Origin: an uncultured Brevinema sp.
GTDB taxonomy: Bacteria; Spirochaetota; Brevinematia; Brevinematales; Brevinemataceae
Assembly: GCA_947040475.1 (NCBI GenBank)
Contig: CAMRBT010000109.1
Span: forward strand, 1-5,183
Length of the DNA: 5,183 bases
Direction: 5' to 3'
A program made the position numbers and the translations under genes. Under the pieces are notes generated by a model that searched no databases, was not told the DNA's origin, and worked only from the letters and a program-made list of their open reading frames with translations. Shown here one piece after another: positions 1 through 5,183 of the stretch. The number at the start of each line of letters is the position of its first letter. Positions within the stretch are counted from its first letter, which is position 1.

Positions 1-602
1 TATCCACATTAAACGGAGCAGAACATGCTGTCGTTGCTGATAGAATCGAAACAGGCACATTTATTATTGCAGCAGCTATTACTGGTGGAGAAATCACTAT
101 TAATAATTGTGTTCCAGAACACTTAGAAGAAGCAATTCGTTTGTTCAGAGAAGCTGGGATTTCTATTGATATTATTGATGAAAAAACTCTTTTTGTAAAA
201 GCTGGAACTTCAAAAAAAGCAGTTGATTTCACGACTTTACCACACCCTTTATTTCCAACAGATTTACAATCACAATTTGTAGCATATCTAAGCCTTGCCG
301 AAGGGAAAAGTATCATCACAGAAACGATCTATCCTGATCGTTTTATGCATGCCGCTGAACTGAATCGCATGGGTGCAAACATTACCGTAGATAATGGTAT
401 TGCAAAAATCATCGGTATTAAAGAACTTTCTAGTACTTCTGTCATGGGCTCAGATCTTAGAGGTGGTGCAGCCTTAGTATTAGCGGCATTGGCAACAAAA
501 GGCACTAGTGAAGTATTACGTATTTATCATATCGATAGAGGTTATGACAAATTTGAAGAAAAACTAAAACAATTAGGTGCACAAATTACTAGAACTAAAT
601 AG
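1..602 (+). CDS. murA: UDP-N-acetylglucosamine 1-carboxyvinyltransferase (MurA), C-terminal part; 5' end outside window
   Basis: The reading frame is open from the window edge (first whole codon at 3) to TAG at 600-602, giving 199 visible residues of a protein normally about 420-430 long. MurA transfers enolpyruvate from PEP to UDP-GlcNAc in the cytoplasm, the first committed step of peptidoglycan synthesis. Family blocks appear in order: DRIETGTF, then PTDLQSQF with the Asp matching the catalytic Asp305 of E. coli (codon 261-263), RFMHAAELNRMGA (Arg331 equivalent, codon 339-341), DLRGGAALVLAAL (Arg371 equivalent, 459-461) and HIDRGYDKFEEKLKQLGA (Arg397 equivalent, 537-539). E. coli numbers are from memory of the family. 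The PEP-binding Cys/Asp loop lies upstream and cannot be assessed. An internal ATG at 141 is not the start, because conserved MurA sequence precedes it. No terminator hairpin follows, so the gene probably reads into the permease 48 nt downstream. Confidence 0.96.
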   Translation, partial: STLNGAEHAVVADRIETGTFIIAAAITGGEITINNCVPEHLEEAIRLFREAGISIDIIDEKTLFVKAGTSKKAVDFTTLPHPLFPTDLQSQFVAYLSLAEGKSIITETIYPDRFMHAAELNRMGANITVDNGIAKIIGIKELSSTSVMGSDLRGGAALVLAALATKGTSEVLRIYHIDRGYDKFEEKLKQLGAQITRTK

Positions 603-650
603 TTTTCTCAACTAATATTTTTAAATAATATATTTTAAAGTAGGTATTCT

Positions 651-1841
651 GTGAATTTTTCTACCAAGTTATTCCTCCGCTTATTATTATGGTCTCTTAT
701 TTTTGGTTTTGTTTCTGGTATTTTTGGGGTTGGTCTGTCGTTGATTCAGGTTGCTAATTTCTATCTTCAAGAAGGTACTCAACAAGTATCTGATACTTAC
801 ACTTATAGAGTATTAAATAGTGAAGAAAAATTATTAACAGATGAAATTATCACCGTATTACAAAATGTTGAGGGTGTTGCTTTCGTAGATCCTTATCTCA
901 CTCCAACCAATGAGATTGTCGGAAGTATTAATTATTTTGGATTTTCGGCTTCTTATCCTATTCAAACACATGGAATACCAAAAAGATTAGGTCAAAAAAA
1001 AGCTGAAAACAAGCACAAAGCATCTTGGGATTCTGCCGATTTATCTTCTATTCCTGTCCTTCTCCCCCAACAAGCGATTACTTTGTATAACAATCTCGCT
1101 CCCCAACGTTCTTGGCCAACCTTATCAGAACAGTCTTTTTTAGGATTGCCTGGTGCTAGTCTTTCTATTAATGACAATAAAATCAATGCTGTTATTTCTG
1201 GTTTTGATGCTGATGAATTTGGTACTATTGTTAGCGTTCCCGCCCAAAAAATATATGCTATTCTTGAATCTCTAAACCTTAAACCTAATTACGATTATAT
1301 TCTTATAGAAACAGTTCCCGGACTCACCAAATCTCAAGCTAGAGATTCAGCAAATAGAATGCAAGATCTTGGATTTGTACTCACTTCTGCAAAAGCAGAG
1401 AGTTTTCAACAAGGTATTTTTATTCGTGTTAAATACACAACTATTATTTTTGGATTTAGTATTCTTATTGCTTTTATTTTTTTACTATATTACAATATTC
1501 GGCTTCTTTTTGAACAAATCAGACAAAGAGTGCTATTATATAGAATTTGGGCTGTTAAAGATAAGACCGCTCTAATATCTGGATTTTTTGCTCTTGTTTT
1601 TTCTGTTATTACAGGGATTATTTCTTGGCTTATTTGTTTTTTTGCTGTTGTTCCTGCTCAAAAATATATCATCGATGCCATCACAAAATTTGGTCTTAAT
1701 GCCCCATCATTAAGAGATAGTGTTAGAATTTCTTTAGAAACAGGAGTACTAAGTACTGTTTTATTTTTAAGTATCACATTACTAACTATTATTCACTTCT
1801 TTCTGACTACACCTAAAGCGAACGATATCAAAAAATTCTAA
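651..1841 (+). CDS. FtsX/MacB/LolC-type ABC transporter permease
   Basis: A 396-residue membrane protein with the FtsX-like permease layout. One N-terminal membrane helix (about residues 7-33) is followed by a large extracytoplasmic domain (about 34-260) resembling the MacB periplasmic core, then three helices (about 263-283, 306-333, 364-387). The cytoplasmic stretch after helix 2, with RQRVLLYRIWAVKDKTALISGFF (about 291-313), matches the coupling region of this family, where a charged segment and 'LR-x-x-Gly-Ala' sequence contacts the ATPase. Here Gly is replaced (RIWAVKD). Such permeases power lipoprotein sorting, macrolide or peptide export, or hydrolase activation in division; the substrate cannot be told. 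GTG at 651 is the only plausible start: an in-frame stop lies at 636-638, and AGTAGGT (639-645) sits 5 nt before it as a modest Shine-Dalgarno. No ATPase gene is visible; it may lie elsewhere. Probably co-transcribed with murA. Confidence 0.82.
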   Translation: MNFSTKLFLRLLLWSLIFGFVSGIFGVGLSLIQVANFYLQEGTQQVSDTYTYRVLNSEEKLLTDEIITVLQNVEGVAFVDPYLTPTNEIVGSINYFGFSASYPIQTHGIPKRLGQKKAENKHKASWDSADLSSIPVLLPQQAITLYNNLAPQRSWPTLSEQSFLGLPGASLSINDNKINAVISGFDADEFGTIVSVPAQKIYAILESLNLKPNYDYILIETVPGLTKSQARDSANRMQDLGFVLTSAKAESFQQGIFIRVKYTTIIFGFSILIAFIFLLYYNIRLLFEQIRQRVLLYRIWAVKDKTALISGFFALVFSVITGIISWLICFFAVVPAQKYIIDAITKFGLNAPSLRDSVRISLETGVLSTVLFLSITLLTIIHFFLTTPKANDIKKF

Positions 1842-1898
1842 TCCTCTCTTTTTACTTACTTTTCTTTTTAAATAATTTTATTTTTTCTGCTAAATCGT
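1842..1898. other. Pyrimidine-rich gap after the permease gene
   Basis: The + strand from 1842 to about 1888 is dominated by T and C, with several T runs. I find no convincing GC stem in front of a T run, so no intrinsic terminator is called here. The murA-permease transcript may end by another route or continue into flaA. Confidence 0.5.
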
Positions 1899-1924
1899 TA
1901 AAGTTTTCCCAGAATTTCCGAAAA
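1899..1924 (+). promoter_or_regulatory. Candidate sigma-28 (FliA-type) promoter of flaA
   Basis: TAAAGTTT at 1899-1906 is identical to the enterobacterial sigma-28 -35 consensus. After 10 nt comes TCCGAAAA (1917-1924), matching GCCGATAA at 6 of 8 positions; the usual spacing is 11. Transcription would begin near 1930, leaving a leader of roughly 40 nt. Flagellar filament genes are classic sigma-28 targets, which supports the call. A sigma-70 alternative uses the -10-like TATAAA near 1937-1942 but lacks a good -35. Confidence 0.5.
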
Positions 1925-1956
1925 GTTTGTAAGTCTTATAAAAAATAGCGTAAATT

Positions 1957-1962
1957 AAGGAG
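1957..1962 (+). promoter_or_regulatory. Strong Shine-Dalgarno of flaA
   Basis: AAGGAG lies 6 nt before the ATG at 1969. It is the best ribosome binding site in the window and fixes the flaA start. It fits a highly expressed structural protein. Confidence 0.85.
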
Positions 1963-1968
1963 AATCTC

Positions 1969-2940
1969 ATGAAACATAAATTATTAATTTTAATGAGTTT
2001 TATTATACCGGCAAATATATTTGCACAAGGATTGGTTGATCATATTTTTATTGATTTCAACACTTTTGAAGAACAAATTCAAGAAGTATATCCAAATCCA
2101 GAAAATCAAACAGAAGCTGTAAATGGACAAGCCATTGCACAACTTGGGTCTGAATTATTCATGTTGGATAATTGGCTAGTCGCTCTTACTAATTCCTCTG
2201 GAGAAAATATGATTTCTCAAAGGGATTCTTATAGTAAAAGAGTTACCAGTCCAGAACAAGGAACTGTTCTTGGTGTTCGTATCAAGTTTCCAGAATGGCC
2301 TTATGCTGGTGAAGCTGTGATTAAACCAAAATTTCCTCTCCTTCCTTATACTAGTGATGGAGCTTATGCAAACATCAACAATGGTGTTGTAACCAACGTT
2401 GGTGCAATTAAAGAATTCTCTATGTGGGCAAATGGCAAAAATTTTCCCTTCACTGTGGGAGTTCGTGTCATAAATGCTAAGAATGAAGTTAAAGAATTTG
2501 GTTTAGGTTCTTTGTTATATGTTGGTTGGAGAAGACTTGTCTATCAAAATGCTTTTTTCTCTGATAGACCTCTTAATAATATTAAACCAACTACTAGAAT
2601 TTATCCTAGTGAGATTCCAATATTACGTTTTGATCAAATTGCAATTTATAGACCTGGCAATCAAGCTGGTGGAGAATTTGTAGGTTATTTTGGTAATATG
2701 AATGTTTCTTACACTCCATATTTAGCTGCACTTCCTCAAGATATCAACGACGAAGAAACATGGGGTATTATCCAACAACAACAACAAGAAAGAGCTGTTC
2801 GTATTAATTCAACACTTTATGATGAGATTCTTAATTATGAATATGCAAAACAACGTGTTCAACCTAATGCTGACGCTGCTGCCGATGGAGTTGCTGCCGA
2901 TGCAGGCGCTGCTGATGCAGGTGCCGCTGCTGCTCAATAA
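1969..2940 (+). CDS. flaA: Flagellar filament outer layer (sheath) protein FlaA
   Basis: A 323-residue protein of the spirochaete FlaA family, close to its usual length. FlaA is exported by Sec to the periplasm, where it forms or decorates the sheath around the FlaB core of the periplasmic flagella and affects filament stiffness. Residues 1-19 form a signal peptide: Lys-rich start, hydrophobic core, likely cleavage after Ala19 (IFA/QG). Family-like blocks include VLGVRIKFPEWPYAG (about 100-114), FSMWANGKNFPF (about 149-160), FGLGSLLYVGWRRLVYQN (177-194) and LRFDQIAIYRPGNQAGGEFVGYF (219-241). QQQQQ occurs at 269-273 from five CAA codons. The C-terminus (301-323) is an Ala/Asp/Gly low-complexity tail that is unusual for the family as I know it. 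The gene has its own candidate sigma-28 promoter and a strong Shine-Dalgarno, and a terminator follows about 100 nt after the stop. It appears monocistronic. Confidence 0.93.
   Translation: MKHKLLILMSFIIPANIFAQGLVDHIFIDFNTFEEQIQEVYPNPENQTEAVNGQAIAQLGSELFMLDNWLVALTNSSGENMISQRDSYSKRVTSPEQGTVLGVRIKFPEWPYAGEAVIKPKFPLLPYTSDGAYANINNGVVTNVGAIKEFSMWANGKNFPFTVGVRVINAKNEVKEFGLGSLLYVGWRRLVYQNAFFSDRPLNNIKPTTRIYPSEIPILRFDQIAIYRPGNQAGGEFVGYFGNMNVSYTPYLAALPQDINDEETWGIIQQQQQERAVRINSTLYDEILNYEYAKQRVQPNADAAADGVAADAGAADAGAAAAQ
2869..2937 (+). repeat. GC-rich low-complexity repeat encoding the Ala/Asp/Gly tail of FlaA
   Basis: These 23 codons (residues 301-323) contain 14 Ala, 4 Asp, 3 Gly, 1 Val and a final Gln. 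They are built from imperfect copies of GCTGCYGATGCAGG-like units, for example around 2896-2908 and 2908-2922. GC is 45/69 (65%), far above the surrounding gene. The pattern suggests expansion by slippage or unequal exchange in whole codons, so the frame is kept. Confidence 0.8.
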
Positions 2941-2956
2941 AAATATAAAAAAATAA

Positions 2957-3080
2957 GATACCGTCACACGGAACAGGGACGTCATCGTATGGTGGTCAGA
3001 AGAGAATATTAAACATAAATTCTTCGACGCTACAAAGACTGAAGCACAGTGGTTATAATGACCACTGTGCTTTGTTTTTT
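2957..3080 (+). ncRNA. Possible structured RNA segment: long flaA 3' UTR or small RNA ending in the terminator
   Basis: Between flaA and its terminator lies a non-coding stretch that is much richer in G and C than other gaps here (23/40 for 2961-3000). Possible helices are CCGT/ACGG at 2961-2964 with 2968-2971, CGTC 2980-2983 with GACG 3026-3029, and stacked on it GAAG-(AG bulge)-AAT 2999-3007 with ATTCTTC 3019-3025. GTGGTCA (2992-2998) could also pair with TGACCAC (3059-3065), competing with the terminator stem. I recognise no known family: the SRP RNA motif, tmRNA, 6S and common riboswitch cores were looked for by eye and not found. No good promoter precedes it, so a 3' UTR or a processed RNA is as likely as an independent gene. 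Confidence 0.3.
3042..3080 (+). terminator. Strong intrinsic terminator downstream of flaA
   Basis: A perfect 12-bp stem pairs 3042-3053 (AAGCACAGTGGT) with 3061-3072 (ACCACTGTGCTT) around a 7-nt loop. It is followed closely by six T at 3075-3080. It should end the flaA transcript and insulate the next promoter. Confidence 0.9.
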
Positions 3081-3158
3081 AATTAAGTAAACAAAGTGTT
3101 ATAGTTGAAAAATCACGAAAAAACCCTTATAATATAGTTTATAAAAACAGAAGAGGTT
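3074..3158 (+). repeat. Direct repeat copy 1: T-tract, promoter and RBS cassette upstream of the membrane glycosyltransferase-like gene
   Basis: This 85-bp segment aligns without gaps to 4797-4881 with 8 mismatches (77/85). The core 3087-3158 matches 4810-4881 at 67/72. Similarity starts at the terminator T-tract and stops at the ribosome binding site just before the ATG. Identity in the spacer and leader is greater than shared promoter function alone would require, so common descent by duplication is inferred. Confidence 0.95.
3105..3133 (+). promoter_or_regulatory. Consensus sigma-70 promoter of the 3161 gene
   Basis: TTGAAA (3105-3110) and a perfect TATAAT (3128-3133) are 17 bp apart. Transcription should begin near 3140, giving a leader of about 20 nt. 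AAGAGG at 3151-3156 is the ribosome binding site, 4 nt before the ATG. A small dyad, AACA-AAG-TGTT (3090-3100), lies just upstream of the -35 and is kept in the second copy. It could be an operator but is too short to call. Confidence 0.88.
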
Positions 3159-3160
3159 TT

Positions 3161-4792
3161 ATGTTTTCATTTCCTATTACGACTAGACAATGTTATTTTA
3201 TTTTATTATTTGCTACTTTTAGTATTTTTGGATGGTTTTTATTCGCTAACATTGGAGGAATTCATCCAGAACTTATAAGCGATTTTGAGATTTACATTAA
3301 GGTGGCTCAAGCCTTAGAAAACAATACCTTATATCAACAATCTGTAGACACTAAAAACACAGGATTCTTATTCTTATTCTATTTTTTTTATAAAATATAC
3401 GCTTTTTTTAACATAGATCTTTCTAATATTATCATATGGAGTCATGGTTTTTTATTCTTATTATATTTTACAAGTTCTTTATTTATTTTTCATATCATTA
3501 ATAATCTTACAAATTCCAAAAAATGGGCATTAGTAACGGCTACTGTTTATTTGTTATATATTTCTATTTTAGAACATTCCTACATTATCAATCAACCTCA
3601 AGTCGCTCTCATCATCATTTTATATTTATTATTAAAAATATCTGATTCTAATTTTGTATACAACTATAAGAATTATTTTTGTTTGGGATTGTTGTTGGGA
3701 TTCTCTTTTATATTTTGCACCCCTTATGTTACCATAGTTTTGTTTATTCCCATTATTGCTTATATTCAAGAAAAAAACTTTCAGTCTTGCTTTCTTAATT
3801 GTAGTGTTGCAGGAATAGGATTTTTTATAGCTCTATTACCATTTTTTATTTATTTTTTAACAAATAATGCTTTAGTAGATTGGTGGTATTGGAATTTTGA
3901 ATTTTTAACTATTAAAGGTGAATTTGGCACAGATTTCGGTATCCCTTTTTTAAAAAATATCATTGGTATGTTTTTTACCTTAGGATATTATCCTCAAACT
4001 TTTTTGAATTTTGCAATCACTTTATTCTCTTTTGGAGCGTGGGGCTATATTATTTCACAAATAATCACTAAAAAATTTGTTCTTCCAAAATCTTTATACA
4101 GTATTTTAATTGTTTCCTTATTAACACTTATTACAAGATTGTTACTAGAGCTACATCATTCTTCTTATAATATATACTATATTCCTTTTTTAATTATTTG
4201 TCCTTCTTTATTTTTATTTTATTACAAAGATGTTTTTTCCAAGAAAATATTAACTATCATCAGTATTTTTATTATTTGTTGGAGTGTTTTTTCTTTAAAA
4301 TTACCAGCTAATTTTAATCAACAAGACGGTTCTTACTCTTATAATAGCAAAACTTTAGCCATTATAAAAAACAACCCTAATAAAAAGCCTGCTTACATTA
4401 GTAGTGCTGGAGGGGTTAGTTATAGTTTTAACACCCAATGGAACTCTTTGACTTATAATGCTTTTCTCTCTAGTTTGCGTTTCTTAAATCAAAATCCAGA
4501 AGTTATTCTCGGTTCTCCACAACATCGTGATTATTTAGAATTGTTATCAAATCCTAACAAGTATGAGCAACAATTATTAGAAAAATATCCTTTAGACATT
4601 GCTATTTTAGAAAAAAAATATACAAAGGTATCCCCTGCTATGTATATTAGAAATGATAGCCTTGACTCGTGGAATTTAGATATTTCTAATACACCTAGTC
4701 CTTCTCCATTTAATAAATTATCACCCCATTTTCAACAAAGATTGAAATTGCCTGAGTATATAAAAACATTTATAAAAAGCCACCTTAATTAG
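3161..4792 (+). CDS. Polytopic membrane protein, putative GT-C fold glycosyltransferase
   Basis: A 543-residue protein with about 11-12 hydrophobic helices between residues 11 and 380, for example 11-31, 92-112, 146-160, 212-233, 311-330 and 362-379, followed by a soluble C-terminal domain (381-543). The pattern resembles GT-C glycosyltransferases (PMT/ArnT-like), which use lipid-linked sugars on the outer face of the inner membrane. The first loop after helix 1 has SDFEIYIKVAQALENNTLYQQSVDTKNTG (about 40-68), with Asp41 and Glu43 where this fold keeps acidic catalytic residues. RLLLELHHSSYNIYYIPFLIICP (about 326-348) resembles the late 'H-Y-x-x-P' block of these enzymes. Donor and acceptor cannot be told. 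An O-antigen-ligase-like or other envelope protein is an alternative. It has its own promoter and terminator and is flanked by 85-bp direct repeats, so it looks like an inserted single-gene cassette. The start is fixed by AAGAGG 4 nt upstream. Confidence 0.6.
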   Translation: MFSFPITTRQCYFILLFATFSIFGWFLFANIGGIHPELISDFEIYIKVAQALENNTLYQQSVDTKNTGFLFLFYFFYKIYAFFNIDLSNIIIWSHGFLFLLYFTSSLFIFHIINNLTNSKKWALVTATVYLLYISILEHSYIINQPQVALIIILYLLLKISDSNFVYNYKNYFCLGLLLGFSFIFCTPYVTIVLFIPIIAYIQEKNFQSCFLNCSVAGIGFFIALLPFFIYFLTNNALVDWWYWNFEFLTIKGEFGTDFGIPFLKNIIGMFFTLGYYPQTFLNFAITLFSFGAWGYIISQIITKKFVLPKSLYSILIVSLLTLITRLLLELHHSSYNIYYIPFLIICPSLFLFYYKDVFSKKILTIISIFIICWSVFSLKLPANFNQQDGSYSYNSKTLAIIKNNPNKKPAYISSAGGVSYSFNTQWNSLTYNAFLSSLRFLNQNPEVILGSPQHRDYLELLSNPNKYEQQLLEKYPLDIAILEKKYTKVSPAMYIRNDSLDSWNLDISNTPSPSPFNKLSPHFQQRLKLPEYIKTFIKSHLN

Positions 4793-4804
4793 GGTGGTTT
4801 TTTT
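4774..4804 (+). terminator. Intrinsic terminator overlapping the end of the 3161 gene
   Basis: CCACC (4780-4784) pairs with GGTGG (4793-4797). The stem is extended below by a G-T pair and the A run 4774-4778 against the T-tract 4798-4804. The final codons (Ser-His-Leu-Asn) form the left arm and loop, and the TAG stop (4790-4792) lies in the loop. Coding sequence and terminator therefore share bases. Confidence 0.82.
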
Positions 4805-4881
4805 AATGAGTAAACAAAGTGTTATAGTTGAGAAATCACGAAAAATCCCTTATAATGTAGTTTATAAAAATAAAAGAGGTT
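4797..4881 (+). repeat. Direct repeat copy 2: T-tract, promoter and RBS cassette upstream of cysS
   Basis: This is the second copy of the 85-bp cassette at 3074-3158, offset by exactly 1723 bp with no gaps. Mismatches in the core pair are at 3109/4832, 3123/4846, 3134/4857, 3148/4871 and 3150/4873; none disrupts the -10 box. After this copy the sequences diverge at once into different genes. Confidence 0.95.
4828..4856 (+). promoter_or_regulatory. Sigma-70 promoter of cysS
   Basis: TTGAGA (4828-4833) and a perfect TATAAT (4851-4856) are separated by 17 bp. The expected start is near 4863. AAGAGG (4874-4879) lies 5 nt before the ATG at 4885. Its -35 differs by one base from the TTGAAA of the first copy. 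Confidence 0.88.
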
Positions 4882-4884
4882 GAA

Positions 4885-5183
4885 ATGAAATTTTATAATT
4901 CCTTAACTAAAAACATAGAAACATTTCCTAAAAAAGATTCCATTAATATTTATTCTTGTGGTCCTACCGTTTATGATTTTGCTCATATTGGTAATCTGCG
5001 TACTTTTTTATTCGAAGATCTATTAATTCGCACCCTAAAAGATGCTGGCTATAAGGTCATTCACACGAGAAACATCACAGACGTTGATGACAAGACTATA
5101 CAATCCGCTCAAGAGCAAAAAATTTCTCTCTCAGAATTTACAACTAAATATACAGAAGAATTTTTTAATGATCTAAAAAATCT
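4885..5183 (+). CDS. cysS: Cysteinyl-tRNA synthetase, N-terminal part; 3' end outside window
   Basis: The first 99 residues of a class I aminoacyl-tRNA synthetase usually about 460-500 long. CysRS activates cysteine with ATP in the cytoplasm and charges tRNA-Cys. Diagnostic sequence: FYNSLTKN at the start, YSCGPTVYDFAHIGNLRTFLFEDLL (about 23-47) with Cys25 in the place of the zinc-binding Cys and HIGN (34-37) as the class I HIGH signature, then the CysRS hallmark RNITDVDDKTI (62-72). The HIGN form is common in this family. The KMSKS loop, remaining zinc ligands and anticodon-binding domain lie beyond the window. The start is set by AAGAGG 5 nt upstream and by agreement with family N-termini. 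It is driven by its own promoter, the second copy of the repeated cassette, and is insulated from the upstream gene by a terminator. Confidence 0.96.
   Translation, partial: MKFYNSLTKNIETFPKKDSINIYSCGPTVYDFAHIGNLRTFLFEDLLIRTLKDAGYKVIHTRNITDVDDKTIQSAQEQKISLSEFTTKYTEEFFNDLKN

Noticed and set aside
603..650. Terminator between murA and the permease gene
   Set aside because: The gap is AT-only in character with no GC stem; the short spacing favours co-transcription.
992..1186. Minus-strand open frame of 64 codons
   Set aside because: It lies wholly inside the permease gene, has no ribosome binding site or family resemblance, and is a shadow frame.
1369..1575. Plus-strand open frame of 68 codons, rich in Phe and Leu
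   Set aside because: It overlaps the permease gene in another frame; its hydrophobic look comes from the T-rich membrane-coding DNA.
2773..2787. Five CAA repeats in flaA as a phase-variation switch
   Set aside because: Trinucleotide units do not shift the frame and five copies are few, so at most the glutamine count would vary.
2941..2971. Terminator on the minus strand (CCGT-GTG-ACGG followed by a T-rich stretch)
   Set aside because: The stem is only 4 bp and no minus-strand gene ends here.
2957..3080. SRP RNA, tmRNA, 6S RNA or a known riboswitch
   Set aside because: The characteristic conserved motifs are not present by eye, and the following gene has its own promoter downstream of the terminator.
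3382..3389. Eight-T tract in the membrane gene, and an eight-A tract at 994-1001 in the permease gene, as slippage switches
   Set aside because: Runs of this length are expected in AT-rich coding DNA and both frames are intact; there is no sign of variation from one sequence.
3074..4881. Insertion sequence or composite transposon
   Set aside because: The flanking repeats are direct promoter sequences without terminal inverted repeats, and the enclosed gene is a membrane protein and not a transposase.

Overview
The window is AT-rich DNA from a bacterium that is very probably a spirochaete. The marker is a complete flaA gene (1969-2940) for the periplasmic flagellar filament sheath protein, a family known essentially from spirochaetes. 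Low GC and the neighbouring genes would fit a Brevinema/Brachyspira-like lineage, but the genus is only a guess. All genes lie on the + strand.

Layout. (1) 1-602: the C-terminal half of murA (peptidoglycan precursor synthesis). (2) 651-1841: an FtsX/MacB/LolC-type ABC transporter permease with a GTG start, 48 nt after murA and probably co-transcribed with it. (3) 1842-1968: a pyrimidine-rich gap that ends in a good sigma-28-like promoter and a strong Shine-Dalgarno. (4) 1969-2940: flaA, with a Sec signal peptide and an unusual Ala/Asp/Gly tail. (5) 2941-3160: a gap of about 220 nt holding a GC-enriched, possibly structured RNA segment, a strong intrinsic terminator and a consensus sigma-70 promoter. 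(6) 3161-4792: a large polytopic membrane protein resembling GT-C fold glycosyltransferases. Its last codons and stop lie inside its own terminator hairpin. (7) 4797-4884: a second copy of the same promoter cassette. (8) 4885-5183: the start of cysS (cysteinyl-tRNA synthetase), which runs off the window.

The most notable feature is a near-identical 85-bp direct repeat (77/85 identical) at 3074-3158 and 4797-4881. Each copy comprises a terminator T-tract, a -35 and -10 pair with 17-bp spacing, and an AAGAGG ribosome binding site. The two copies flank the membrane glycosyltransferase-like gene exactly. That gene therefore looks like a self-contained 1723-bp promoter-gene-terminator cassette inserted by duplication in front of cysS. 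Recombination between the copies would remove it and leave cysS with an intact promoter.

Functionally the window mixes cell-envelope genes (murA, permease, putative glycosyltransferase), motility (flaA) and translation (cysS). Terminators separate the units, so only murA and the permease look like an operon. A link between the glycosyltransferase-like protein and flagellar or envelope glycosylation is possible from position alone and is not shown by the sequence.
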